A DNA stretch of 64,000 bases, taken from NCBI GenBank assembly GCA_029964075.1, contig CM057149.1:21714197-21778196 (forward strand), written 5' to 3'. The notes beneath the pieces are model-generated. The model did not search any database and was not told the DNA's origin. It was given only the letters and a program-made list of their open reading frames with translations. Every line of letters begins with the position of its first letter. The stretch's first letter is position 1. Below are positions 38,201 to 46,228 of the stretch, in pieces. The position numbers were made by a program, and so were the translations under genes. The DNA is from Patiria pectinifera. Taxonomy: Eukaryota; Echinodermata; Asteroidea; Valvatida; Asterinidae.

Positions 38201-40937
38201 TTTCAAGTTTTGGACAGTATTGAGCCGTCAAATCATCCACAAAGGGAGGCTGACTGGGCTCACTTTTAATCAATAAAGGCTGAATCAAGAAATTGACTGG
38301 ATCTGGGTTTGAACCTGCGACCGCGGAAATGACATTCAAGGATAAAAATACAGCTGTATTATGTGTGAGTGATCGAGAACGTTACTTCCCAGGATTGACA
38401 GCGTTTTTATGCTGCAAACATATCAATACAGCAATGTCCTAACTAAAGGGCCTAAAGGGTATTGGACCCAGGTACAACATGGAGACTTGGGGAACTCCTT
38501 TCACACTTAGCAAGAATCCAACAAGAACAAAGACACTTGAGACCATCCACATGAGACCACCAGTTTGTAGAGCAGTGGAATTGTGTTCTGAAGTTCACTG
38601 GTTCAAATCCTTCTCCTGTCATTTTTTTTTTTTTGCCTTGAATTGTTAGTGAATTACTTTCCAAACTTTGTTTGCCTGTTACAGGTAAAGTGTATCATTT
38701 GTCATTTGTGCATTTTTTTTTTTGAAGCAATGAAAGTGCTCAAAATCTAAAGAAGGGTGCTTAACAACTAACCTGATGAATTTTAAGCTCAGTGAATGCT
38801 GTATATTCTGAGAAAACAATATTCTAGGATGTCGATTTCAAATCAAAAGTTGCCGAGTCATGTTTTGAATTGGGCCCGAAATCAGCGTCCGGGACGCGTT
38901 CTCATTCAGCCGATTGCAGCTACGCGATGTAACGCACTGAACCGACGAATTACAGCAACCGCACATGCGTGTGCATGTGTGTCATGTCAATGCTTTGCCG
39001 AATTAAAAAACTGACTACTTACCGAAATTTCCAAGAACGTGTGTTTAGATTAACACGTGTGTAAATGACCTCTTTTTTTTATTGTTTTCTTCAAAATGAC
39101 AGCATGCCAGACGGAATAATTTCACTGGGAGTTTAGTGCCATTACTATCTTTAAACCAAGCACGTTTTTCAACCATAATTTTGTCAGTTACCTTATGGAC
39201 AGCTGCAAATGATATACGCAAATGATATACTCTACCTTTAAAGTTTCTTTTTACCTACTTGTACATTTTTGCGGTTTACGCTTTTCAGAGCCACTAGCAG
39301 TACCCATTCTGGACGTCATGGTGCCAAAGATGTGGCTCTATCTGATTGGAAATATGATCACACAATATCCTTTTCATAGTTCTGGTTCACGGGTCAATCT
39401 CCCCCTCCCTCCTTTGCTTCTGTCATGTTTTAGGCCCCCCCCCCCAAAAAAAATCTGGTTTCTGGTATGGAGCTTGCCCCAAAAGTGGTGCAGCGACACG
39501 TCTTTTTTTTCTTTTTTCTTTACCGTCTTTTTTTTTTCTTTACCGTTTTTTTTTCTTCTTCAAATGTCGGCTGATGACTGCAAATGTTGCCCAACTAAAT
39601 TAAGTGCAAATATATGGGAGTCCAGAGACACCACATAAAACTTATACTCGATCGTAACCCCATCTAAAAACAAGTTAAAATTGTGCAGCAGCAGGATTCC
39701 AGTCAAACCAGTTTGGCGGTTTTGAGACATCATCTTACATTGAAAAAAAAGGGGTTTTATTTTGCCGACGCACATGGCTACGGCGATGCGCACGCACACC
39801 AGAAACCGGAGCCTTTTTTTTTTGGCCTTAGCAATTATTGAGGATTCTCGGCACAGTGCTGCTTGTGTTCTTTGGCAAGACACTTTACTACAATGGGAGA
39901 CTTTTGAGACGTTGGTGGCAACAAACACACCGGTCCTTTTCAATTGTTTACATCATGTTTAAGCTAAAGCGTGTTACTTTTCATTATTGTCAATGATTTG
40001 ACTTTTAAACCTTTGTTAGTCTTGAACAAGCTGAAAAAAAGCACTGGATACGATACAATTTTGTCATTTTTTTTGTTCTTAAAGTTTTATCCTCCAATCG
40101 AATGACAAAGATCTACTTGGATGTTATTTGAAACAAATAATGAATGTTTTGCATTCGTGCAATGGTGAGAATATTTTCATTCGTTGAAAGATGGAAAGTT
40201 CCATTCAACTCGGCAAACAATCTTTCAACTGTATGTCATTTTGCACTAGTTGGTGTTTTGCTCATCGTTGGGGTAACTGAACAAACATTTTATATTCAGA
40301 TTGCTGTCCTAAAGCTTGTGTCGAAAAAATCAGAAGCCTGCCCAGATGGGACTCGAACCCACAGTTTCCTGCTTGCTAGTGGAGACTACCCAACCACCCA
40401 ACTTGGAAGTAATTTACAGCAAAACCCAATATTAAAATTGACATCTCCCCTATATTGCATTTGAATCGATAAGAAGACCCAATAAGTTTGTTATCGGGTA
40501 GTTTAGTCAAGACATCTGCATTAGTAGGCGGGAAGATAGGGGTTAGAGTCCCACCCGAGTGAGATTGTGTTGTTGTTTTTTCTCTCAAAATGTGGGTCAG
40601 CACTGAGTATACAGGACTTGATGAAAAACGGAGTGTTAATATATTAAGGTCAAAGTGTTTATTGTCTAGTTCCTTGACTCCTCTCATCACGTATGTGTGC
40701 ATCCGTGGTGTCTTCATCCTGACTACCGAGTGCCCATCCCTCATCGTTACGCTCGTCGTGACACTACGCAAGTTCTTCAGTCTAGTCTTCTCCATCTTAT
40801 ATTTCAAGAACCCCTTCACCGTTTACCACTGGATGGGCACCGCCTGCGTGTTCACCGGTACTCTGCTCTTCACCGGTGTCTTCCACATGGCGTGGGATTG
40901 GCTGTTCCCTCCGAACAAGGCCAAGAAAGTAGAATGA
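23161..40937 (+). CDS. SLC35B4: SLC35B4-type UDP-xylose / UDP-GlcNAc transporter (10 coding exons)
   Basis: Exons 23161-23237, 29485-29598, 30765-30867, 31380-31429, 32653-32734, 34534-34603, 36304-36413, 37124-37199, 39289-39364 and 40691-40937 join to 1005 nt: 334 residues plus stop. The human protein is 331. Family members are multi-span membrane antiporters that bring UDP-xylose and UDP-GlcNAc into the ER/Golgi lumen for glycosylation. Recognition rests on blocks that closely follow the vertebrate protein: GNIVTFAQFLFIAVEGF (about 33-49), VSVVNNYALN and PLHMIFRS (about 75-98), MSARMGIFQETLY (176-188), ITQYVCIRGVFILTTEC (251-267) and VTLVVTLRKF (272-281). Residues 1-24 are hydrophobic, a probable first span. 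The C terminus KKVE (331-334) is a dilysine ER-retrieval motif. The start is fixed by an in-frame TAA at 23152-23154. Eight introns are GT-AG; intron 9 is AT-AC. No break or frameshift is seen. Confidence 0.96.
23360..24296. mobile_element. 937-bp near-perfect palindrome in intron 1, 9-bp duplication
   Basis: Arms of about 440 bp (23360-23797 and 23858-24296) are nearly exact reverse complements around a 60-nt loop. GGTTATTCC flanks both sides (23351-23359 and 24297-24305). Ends are TAGCTGGAGTTACCCAG and its complement, sharing AGCTGGAGTTAC with the element at 8492-9280. The two mirror-image 102-residue open frames (23488-23796 minus, 23860-24168 plus) are the same arm read twice, with a single residue change. 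A 9-bp duplication and long inverted ends resemble Mutator-like elements. Confidence 0.85.
24362..24450 (-). repeat. tRNA-like sequence (decayed tRNA or SINE head)
   Basis: On the minus strand an A-box-like CCTAGCGGTTAAGAG is followed about 35 nt later by a B box GAGGTTCGAATCTCGAG. The anticodon and acceptor arms do not pair well, so it is more likely a pseudogene or SINE head than a working tRNA. Confidence 0.45.
24640..26365. mobile_element. Element with inverted CGTACCTTGGACAACT-type repeats
   Basis: 24640-24790 carries about eight variants of CGTACCTTGGACAACT; 26230-26365 carries a similar set in reverse complement (AGTTGTCCAAGGTACG). The centre holds two GC-rich stretches (24915-25030, 25960-26085) that differ from their AT-rich surroundings and a module shared with 27850-28110. 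No coding frame recognised. It lies in intron 1. Confidence 0.55.
25130..25320. repeat. Dispersed repeat, three diverged copies in intron 1
   Basis: GGCGTCAGGTTGCAA, a TTCATTG / CATCATTTTTGC segment and AAGACGTGAATCTTGG here match GTCAGGTTGCAACATTCTTT near 28038, TTGCAACCTGACGCCA near 27857 (reversed) and AAGACATGAATC with CAATGAATGACCTTCATTG near 28489-28550. Copies occur in both orientations. Confidence 0.5.
26870..27460. mobile_element. TIR element with a tRNA-like core
   Basis: 26875-26950 and 27387-27458 are inverted copies: each holds a GGCAAACTAACGWTTACTAA block closed by GGTTTGCCG, plus TTTTGCCGG and AGAATTA outside it. The pieces also form local hairpins (CGGCAAAC with GTTTGCCG). 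Between them lies the tRNA-like unit at 27031-27106. In intron 1. Confidence 0.5.
27031..27106 (+). tRNA. tRNA-like sequence, probably not functional
   Basis: An A-box match TGGTGTAGTGGTTAAGC and a B-box-like GCGATTCCGACC are separated by a plausible anticodon-arm distance, and TTTTT follows at about 27107. The T loop is altered (ATTCCGAC instead of TTCRANN in register) and the acceptor stem pairs poorly. It may be a decayed tRNA or SINE head captured by the surrounding TIR element. Confidence 0.3.
28721..29374. mobile_element. Complete CAGGGTGAGTC-ended TIR element (TA flanks)
   Basis: Left end CAGGGTGAGTCAAAAA then AGCAGAACCCAAACCCC; right end GGGGTTTGGGTTCCGC then CTTTTTGACTCGCCCTG. TA on both sides (28719-28720, 29375-29376). 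The interior is a foldback matching 1-631. TA duplication fits Tc1/mariner-type elements. 654 bp, no transposase; in intron 1 about 110 bp before exon 2. Confidence 0.8.
29485..29598 (+). CDS. SLC35B4: SLC35B4 coding exon 2
   Basis: Residues 26-63 plus two bases of codon 64. Acceptor TTTTACGTAG, donor CAA|GTGAGT. Encodes SEHPGSGNIVTFAQFLFIAV, one of the most conserved stretches of the family, then VPIK-type residues before the next span. Confidence 0.95.
30765..30867 (+). CDS. SLC35B4: SLC35B4 coding exon 3
   Basis: Completes K64 and codes 65-98, including VSVVNNYALN and IPLPLHMIFRS. Acceptor TTTTCCACAG, donor AGT|GTGAGT, phase 0 at the end. Confidence 0.95.
31380..31429 (+). CDS. SLC35B4: SLC35B4 coding exon 4
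   Basis: Residues 99-114 plus two bases of codon 115: GSLVANMALGVILLKK, matching the human GSLIANMILGIIILKK. Acceptor TCTCTCCAG, donor AA|GTAGGT. A 50-nt exon, easily missed by gene finders because the donor lies at the end of an A run. Confidence 0.93.
31600..31770 (+). repeat. Dispersed repeat (GAGAGCCCAGTGG ... CTCTCCCAGTGGTCTCCCC)
   Basis: GAGAGCCCAGTGG, then GATTCCGAATG, ACAAAGCCATAGTGTCTT and TGTCTCTCCCAGTGGTCTCC. The same series occurs at 37530-37725 in intron 7, and its right end recurs near 62795-62860 (AATGTCCCTCCTAGTGGTCT). Family type unknown. Confidence 0.6.
32123..32396. mobile_element. Foldback MITE with GGGCYCAATTTCACGGC ends
   Basis: GGGGCCAATTTCACGGC at the left, GCCGTGAAATTGAGCCC at the right. 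Inside, TGCTTAACAGTTAGCAGAAA is answered by TGTTAACAGAAAATCG and TGTGCTAAGCA, and TTTCAGGGCGTGG by the right half. Intron 4. Confidence 0.65.
32653..32734 (+). CDS. SLC35B4: SLC35B4 coding exon 5
   Basis: Completes K115 and codes 116-142, YPTYKYISILMITLGICTCT then LMSARTG, aligning with the human YSIFKYTSIALVSVGIFICT. Acceptor CCCATTCCAG, donor GGG|GTAAGT. Confidence 0.94.
32867..33258. mobile_element. TTAA-flanked MITE with AGGCATATATAGG ends
   Basis: TTAA at 32863-32866 and 33259-33262 border inverted ends AGGCATATATAGGGTCATTT and AAATGATCCTATATATGCCT. TTAA duplications are characteristic of piggyBac-type transposition. Related sequence occurs in part at 39090-39240, at 53475-53590 and reversed at 63785-64000. 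Intron 5. Confidence 0.75.
34534..34603 (+). CDS. SLC35B4: SLC35B4 coding exon 6
   Basis: Residues 143-165 plus one base. Encodes the hydrophilic, poorly conserved loop VKKHGAAEAEGPM and the start of the next span. Least conserved exon, but acceptor TTCCCCACAG, donor ATAG|GTGAGG and phase fit both neighbours. Confidence 0.88.
34685..35040. mobile_element. Copy of the 2270-2872 foldback family, with a hairpin
   Basis: CTTCGATCCTGATTGGTTGA, ATGGCAACAACAGTG and TTTGCTTGAAGATAAATTT match 2320-2560. Near the right end a perfect hairpin has 25-bp arms (34939-34963 with 34979-35003) round the loop TCGGCCTTCGGCCTC. Intron 6. Confidence 0.6.
35490..36140 (+). repeat. Degenerate (ATTGTC)n hexamer tract
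   Basis: About 650 bp of ATTGTC units with variants (TTTGTC, ACTGTC, ATTGCC) in intron 6. The tract keeps a 6-nt rhythm, so it leaves long open frames (for example 35574-36011) that translate to hydrophobic repeats; these are artefacts. It ends about 165 bp before exon 7. Confidence 0.85.
36304..36413 (+). CDS. SLC35B4: SLC35B4 coding exon 7
   Basis: Completes G166 and codes 167-202: LFMLTFALFMSARMGIFQET and LYAKYGKHPREALFYS. Acceptor ACTCTTTCAG, donor TCG|GTGAGT. MSARMGIFQETLY is identical to the human protein. Confidence 0.95.
37124..37199 (+). CDS. SLC35B4: SLC35B4 coding exon 8
   Basis: Residues 203-227 plus one base: HALPLLGFAVLGKDIYNHTV and following residues, parallel to the human HALPLPGFVFLASDIYDHAV. 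Acceptor CCTTCAACAG, donor TCAG|GTATGC. Confidence 0.94.
37530..37725 (+). repeat. Second copy of the GAGAGCCCAGTGG dispersed repeat
   Basis: Same order of blocks as 31600-31770: GAGAGCCCAGTGG, GATTCTGAATGCG, ACAAAGCCAAAGTGTCTT, GCATCAGGCGTTG, TGTCTCTCCCAGTGGTCTCC. Lies after exon 8 in the following intron. Confidence 0.6.
39289..39364 (+). CDS. SLC35B4: SLC35B4 coding exon 9, ending at an AT-AC donor
   Basis: Completes E228 and codes 229-252 plus CA of codon 253: PLAVPILDVMVPKMWLYLIG then NMIT. Acceptor ACGCTTTTCAG. The exon ends ...ATC ACA CA and the intron begins ATATCCTTTT. No GT donor near here gives an acceptable join. Confidence 0.93.
39365..40690 (+). other. SLC35B4: Intron 9: U12-type AT-AC intron
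   Basis: The 5' splice site ATATCCTTTT (39365-39374) matches the minor-spliceosome AT-AC consensus. A branch-site match TTCCTTGAC lies at 40670-40678, with the presumed branch A at 40677, 13 nt before the end; the intron ends AC (40689-40690). The spacing is in the normal range for U12 introns. The phase 2 join rebuilds the conserved glutamine of ITQYVC. The intron is 1326 nt and carries a pair of inverted tRNA-like sequences at 40310-40620. Confidence 0.92.
40310..40620. repeat. Inverted pair of tRNA-like sequences in the AT-AC intron
   Basis: 40340-40410, read on the minus strand, has a B box TGGGTTCGAGTCCC and an A-box-like GGTTGGGTAGTCTCC. 40496-40555, on the plus strand, has GGTTAGAGTCCCACCCGAGT with a TAGTTTAGTCAAGACATCTG-type front. 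The arrangement and the words CACCCGAGTGA and GAGTATACAG match the fuller copy at 61196-61566. Confidence 0.5.
40691..40937 (+). CDS. SLC35B4: SLC35B4 coding exon 10 with stop
   Basis: Its first G completes Q253, restoring ITQYVCIRGVF across the junction as in vertebrates. It encodes the C-terminal spans (VTLVVTLRKFFSLVFSILYF, NPFTVYHWMGTACVFTGTLL) and the tail NKAKKVE, then TGA. Confidence 0.95.
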
Positions 40938-40983
40938 GACCTTCGGATGATGAACACTTTGTTAGTAGACCAAACCACTGAAT

Positions 40984-40989
40984 AATAAA
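40984..40989 (+). terminator. Candidate polyadenylation signal AATAAA
   Basis: First AATAAA after the transporter stop, 46 nt downstream. Others follow at 41864-41869 and further on, so the true 3' end needs transcript data. Confidence 0.35.
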
Positions 40990-41397
40990 TTCAGCCAATT
41001 ATGAGACGTACCTAGACTGTCTGAGCATTGGGCGTTAGTTCATTCAATGTACTCTATGCTCCATCTATCAATAATGTGTCAAGTTGTTAACAACTTGCCG
41101 AAATGCACGTGCCGACCTCAATTATGTGGTCTAAATGTGGGAGTCTGATGAGTCTGTCTAAATGTGGAAGTCTGATGAGTCTATCAGACTGGTATATTTT
41201 GTAGAGATATTGAAATGTGGGTTTAATTCAAACCCAGCCAGGTGAGCAAGACGTTTGACTGCAAGCACTTCCCTCCATCAAGAAGTAATTGGTTGCTTGC
41301 AGACAGAAATGTTCTTGGACGTGTCACAGTGCTGATGTAACGGCCATTGCACTGAGCTTAGTACCTTAGGAGTTTAATATAAAGGTTTCTGCAATTT

Positions 41398-41758
41398 GGG
41401 CGATTCACAATGCAGTGCGCCACCAAGAGTTTGCCACGGAGAGTAAATTTTTCAAGTTTACAGTCGACAAAACATGGCCCATTTGAATGGGTGTCAGTAG
41501 ACAACTTGAACTAACATGTTATAGATTGGGGTATAGCATTCTACCGTCTTACAAAAAAACCCGCAAAATTGAAAAAAAAAAAAAAAGTTAAGGGCAAACA
41601 GATCCTCGAATCATAAGCGTACGAAACTACTGACCGCAAAAAAGTGACAATTTCAAATGTCCCACTCTGCGAATTTGTCGACCATCTCCCACAATGCACT
41701 GGGAAAAATTAACTCTCAGTGGCAAACTCTTGGTGGCGCACCGCATTGTGAATCGCCC
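41398..41758. mobile_element. Foldback MITE with GGGCGATTCACAATG ends
   Basis: GGGCGATTCACAATGCAGTG and GTTTGCCAC at the left are mirrored by GTGGCAAAC and CGCATTGTGAATCGCCC at the right. A solo right end sits at 34150-34178 (GCATTGTGAATCGCCCGAAT) in intron 5. It lies within 1 kb downstream of the stop and may be in the 3' UTR. Confidence 0.7.
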
Positions 41759-42961
41759 GAATCGTGTGCCAACTTGAAGTGTTCTTATAAATTAAAGAGT
41801 TTTTCTAAATCTGTGGAATTGAATGAATGAAGCTTTGCCAAAGACGGACAAGATCAAGTGGGGAATAAATATGTGCTTGGGAGGTGTTAAACACTCTGTT
41901 TCAGACCGGTTGGAGCAAATGACCCCTGCTAGGGCTTAAAAATGCGGCGCCCAAAAATGCGACGCCGATGGCACATATGGAACTCCATACTTTAGATTTA
42001 TACCTAGATTTATCCGGTTCGTTAGTGTGACGTCATCTCAACTTAACCATGCGTACTATGGTGTAACATAGCACGAATGGAACCGGAAGTTAACGCAACT
42101 TGAGCTTTAGCCAGTGGGTGTTGTAATCAGTGGTGCGTGTGCGTGTATACATGTAACAAAGTCACTGTGATCAATACCACTTGACTATAACAAAACATTA
42201 CTGCACATATTTTGTCTCCATTTACAATTTTTTGATAAGCATCTTTCCGGATTGTTACAAACAAGTTTTGTTAAGTATTTAATTTATTCTGTGTTTTTTT
42301 CTTTTTGAAAATTAAAATTTGGTAGTTATATTTATGGGAAACTTAGGGGGCTTATTTAGGTCAATTTTTGGGGACAGACAGACCGACCGACCGACCACCA
42401 AAAATGTAGAAGCTCCTGCCAGAGCTTAAAAAGTGCATTTTATAGTTGTTCTTCTGAAACACTTATTGGTGCTAATTTTCTTAAGGACAGTTTATTTTAA
42501 ATAAATGGTTAATGTGTTATTAAGGTATTTTAATTTCATGTTTAATTTAGAACGTATTTGGACATAGATGTACACAATTCTGAATGTACACTTCACTTCT
42601 TGAGGTTAATCCTTTCAGTGCAATTCCTTTTGCCCCAAACAGATGCAGGATAAAAAAAAACAACCTTGGGATTGAGTGAAGCTGACATTAAGCCATTGTT
42701 CGAATCACTTGGCTATTGCTGGGAATAACATGCACACCTATGGAAGCCACTGCTAGCCACTGCAGCCACTTCCCATAGAGTCCTGTGTTACTGCCAGTCG
42801 TAGCCAAGTGATTCGGATACGGCTAGAACTGACTCGAGTTGGTTGAGGTCAGTCCATGCTCTGCACTAAAGCAAAAGAAACTTTGTGAAATCTTCACAAA
42901 TGTGTAACATTCAAACTCTGGCAGATTTGTTGAAGTCAAATTCATATTGCACAAGCATTAA

Positions 42962-43281
42962 CCCTCCTACTGTTTAAACAGTCCGCATACAGTCAAACAG
43001 TCCATCTACTTCTCTTGCCATGCCTTTTACACAGGCAAGTCACAAACAGTCAGGTCATATTTAAGAAAGAACTCTGACTAGTCAAATTCAGTCAACAGAC
43101 AAAAGCAGGAAACTGGTGGCACAGCTGGCTTATCAAACACCTACAGTCAAAGCATAGCTGCGCCAAGTTACATAACAGTCACAGCCAGTCAATCCCACTT
43201 TATGTAGGCTGGGAGCTCTCTAACGTGTGACTGTTGAATACAGTCTTTTGATTGATTTTGACTAGACTTGGCATAGGAGGG
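42962..43281. mobile_element. piggyBac-like MITE (TTAA, CCC ends)
   Basis: TTAA at 42958-42961 and 43282-43285, then CCCTCCTAC at the left and TAGGAGGG at the right. TTAA next to CCC is the terminal signature of piggyBac-type elements. The interior is packed with CAGTC / ACAGTCA words, many times in 300 bp, possibly subterminal binding sites. No transposase. Confidence 0.75.
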
Positions 43282-43459
43282 TTAATGTGAGATATTGTAT
43301 GGCCTTAATGCTGTTAAACCAAACAGCCTCCCGTAGATGTTATCACCTATGCAGTATTTGTCCTTATTGCGTGCTTTCATGTATTCACATCAGATAAACA
43401 CGTGTGTGCCAAGAAATGTTCAAAATCATTGTTTACCCTCATTGATAGCATTGCTGTGT

Positions 43460-43735
43460 TATTATCATTATTGTATGTTTCTGGTAATGGAACTAAGGAT
43501 TCCTCAAAAGCGCCCGAGGCACTGTAGCTCGCAAGCCTAAAGAAACCTGTGGAGAAAAGACAATGAGAAGAAATGACAGTTTTAGAGGTGGGAGGAAAAC
43601 CCCAGAAGAATATTCTGGGGAAAACCCACAAAATCAGGTAGGGACTGAAAACCCAATCCACATGTTGGCCCAGGCAGGAATCGAACCCGGGTCACAGCGG
43701 TGGAAGGCGAGGAAAGTACCGCTGCACCAACCTAA
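43460..43735 (-). mobile_element. tRNA-derived SINE, reversed copy
   Basis: Reverse complement of the SINE at 8050-8337: B box (CGAACCCGGGTC, 43681-43692) with the tRNA-like head at 43660-43735, the GAGAAGAAAT body, GCACTGTAGCTCGCAAGCC and an ATTATC-type tail remnant at the left end. The open frame 43563-43817 is the SINE read backwards. Confidence 0.75.
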
Positions 43736-44040
43736 TTCCAACGGAACCACTGGATGCAGTTCTATTGAGGCAGTGGTTGTTTGTGAGGGTGCATGGGAGC
43801 TAGCCCCGCACCCCTAAAATATCCATCTTGACTTAGAAACATTTACCATATTTTCTTGGGAAAGAAAAACTAGTGCCTCAAAAAAAGCCAAGTGAAGCAA
43901 GTTTTAGCCTGAAACGTTTTCATTCAAGAATCACTCTGGAAGTTCAACCACAACCAAATGATTGTAAAAGGTTAACCCTTTTTGTTCCACACTTGAATTT
44001 AATCTCTGATGAATTTAAAACCATAATTATAAACCAAAAA

Positions 44041-44838
44041 GTTGTGCGGGCAGATATCCCTTTAATTTCTCAAATGTTACTTAGCAGGAGAATTTCATCT
44101 TGATGGAGCATATTAATTGTACTCTTGTGTGTAATCAGCAAAAATGCCATGGTAATCCGTCCATGCAAACCAGAGATCTAACAGATTATTAAAGGCTATG
44201 GGTTTTTCCACCCGTTCCAATGTGATTTACACAGTTAGCGATATCAGTGCATCAGATTGTCATGTTTTTTTTTCACTCTGATTTAAATTAATATAAGATT
44301 TGAGGCTTTGCATGGTGGGGTATCGGTATCGTTTCGGTTTGCGGTAACACCATGTGGTAATAACTACTGCTTAGAAGATATTAGTTCTGAAAAGAACTTG
44401 TCCTGTTTATTATCAACTTTGCTAAGTAGTTTTTTGTTCTGATAAGAACAGTCCTGCTGTAAGTTCTAAAGACAAGTTCTTTTAGAACTTACAGCAGGAC
44501 TGTTCTTATCAGAACAAAAAACTACTTAGCAAAGTTGATAATAAACAGGACAAGTTCTTTTCAGAACTAATATCTTCTAAGCAGTAGTTATTACCACATG
44601 GGTGTTACCGCAAACCGAAACGATAGATTTAAATTAAGTTAACTGTGTAAATCCCATCCCATTGAAATGGGTGAAAACACATAGCCTTTTCTAATCTGTT
44701 AGATCTCTGGCTAGCATGAACAGATTTCCTTGGCATTTCCACTGATAATACACGACAGTATAATTAATATGCTCCATCAAGATGAAATACTCATGTTAAG
44801 TAGTTTTTGAGAAGTTAAAGGATATCTGCTTGTACAAC
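44041..44838. mobile_element. About 800-bp palindrome
   Basis: GTTGTGCGGGCAGATATCC at the left is matched by GGATATCTGCTTGTACAAC at the right. The arms stay complementary to the centre near 44475 (GTAAGTTCTAAA / TTTAGAACTTAC), nearly perfect over the inner 150 bp each side and interrupted by indels further out. No coding frame. Confidence 0.8.
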
Positions 44839-44893
44839 TTTCTTTTTGGGACACCCTAGAGTGCACTTGGGTGGATTGGGTCTGTTCAGAACA

Positions 44894-44915
44894 GTGGCGC
44901 ACCCAGGATGTGGCT
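44894..44915 (+). repeat. CAGTGGCGCACCCAGG transposon-end-like sequence
   Basis: Similar to the CAGTGGCGTAGCCAGG termini at 12905-12924 and 14779-14955. A matching second end was not found. Confidence 0.3.
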
Positions 44916-45307
44916 TTGGAGAGGGGAGCTCAAATTTTTTTTTAGACATTTGATTTGTTTCAAAAAATGTTGTCCATACTTTTTGGCCGCAGAAAAAAAA
45001 CATGTTTTTTTTTTCAGGGGGGCGGACTATTTTGACGTTGGTGGCCCCACTTATACCCCTTATATACTACTTGAAAATAGGCCACATACATATCACCAAG
45101 GTCAAATTGTGGAACCAAAAAAAATATAAAAATACAAATACCCCAAGATACGCTGGCATTGTTTCAAAGTACATGTAGAATTGTTCAAAGCTTAGTTTAA
45201 ACCTCTAAACCAATTACAGACTTTGCAAAAAGTCTTTTTTTTGCTTCAATGTGCAAAATCTAGTTCTAAATCGTGGCTACTTTCAATTTTAGCATCTGAT
45301 TACAGTA

Positions 45308-45494
45308 CAGTCGAGTCCTGTTAATACAAACTTGTTCGGACCTAGCCAAATTGTTTGTTATATCAGAACTTTGTATTAAGAGGAACATCAGTCCCATTCA
45401 TTGTGCACATAAATGCACAGTCGGGACTAAGGCTTTATGTTTGTTATAACCAGAATTTTGTATTAACAGAGTTTGTACTAACGAGATTCGACTG
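45308..45494. mobile_element. pogo/Tigger-like MITE (TA flanks)
   Basis: CAGTCGAGTCCTGTTAATAC at the left, with TACTAACGAGATTCGACTG at the right, flanked by TA (45306-45307, 45495-45496). CAGTCGA plus a TTA-rich inner part is typical of pogo-type ends. 187 bp, non-coding. Confidence 0.75.
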
Positions 45495-45979
45495 TATTTA
45501 TCATGTTAAATTGTTCATCGACTTTCAAACAGTTGATTTTAAAAAAATGTAATAACTGAAAAATATGTATTAGACATTTTGTACTCTTTTTGACTCCAGA
45601 AATATATGGAATATAGTGCGTTTAACTAGTATTTTTAAAGTTATTTTATGAAATGTAAGGGATTGTTTTGCATGTGTTTAAGAATAAAGGGATATTAACT
45701 CAACTGAAATCAGGTGTTTTCATCTTATTTGCATGGATATTATTTTGATTCATGCACAATACCTATACCTATGCTCTCAATTGGCTCTGAAATAGCATAC
45801 AGAGACAAACTTTGTAATGGCCAACATTTTCTCTGGCCATTTAAATCCAAAATTTAAATCCCTTTTCTTACAGACATGGATACATTTTGTTTTTAAAGGA
45901 AAACAATTTCAGGCATTTAAAGGCATTTTTGAATCAACATCTATTATACCCCCCCTCTCTTTCTCTGCTAGCCTAGGGC

Positions 45980-46005
45980 CTATAGCGCCGCAAGCGGCGC
46001 TATAG
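45980..46005. repeat. Perfect GC-rich hairpin
   Basis: CTATAGCGCCG and CGGCGCTATAG, 11-bp arms with loop CAAG, inside a further inverted CCTAGGGC/GGCCTAGG frame. A related AGCGCCGCCTAGCGGCGCT hairpin sits at 46802-46820 in the centre of the next element. Confidence 0.6.
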
Positions 46006-46228
46006 GATCTTTGGCCTAGGGTAGACATATCCTTTTGAGAGCAACAAAAACAAAACCCTTAACTCCCTACACTGGGGAAAATTTGTTAATTTTAGTTTGC
46101 AGCGAGAGAACCAATATCTCAACCTAAAAAATCTATTATTTAAAAAAAGAAAAATCAAACCCCGACATTGTGAAACAATTTTCGAGGGTGCAATTCTTTT
46201 TTAGTAGCATTAAACATTGTCACTATTT

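Noticed and set aside
39265..39400. A GT-AG alternative for the exon 9 donor
   Set aside because: The nearest GT (about 39379) would add codons that break the conserved ITQYVC junction, and no matching AG lies next to 40691.
40144..40464. 106-residue open frame in intron 9
   Set aside because: Runs through a reversed tRNA-like sequence inside the intron; no domain.
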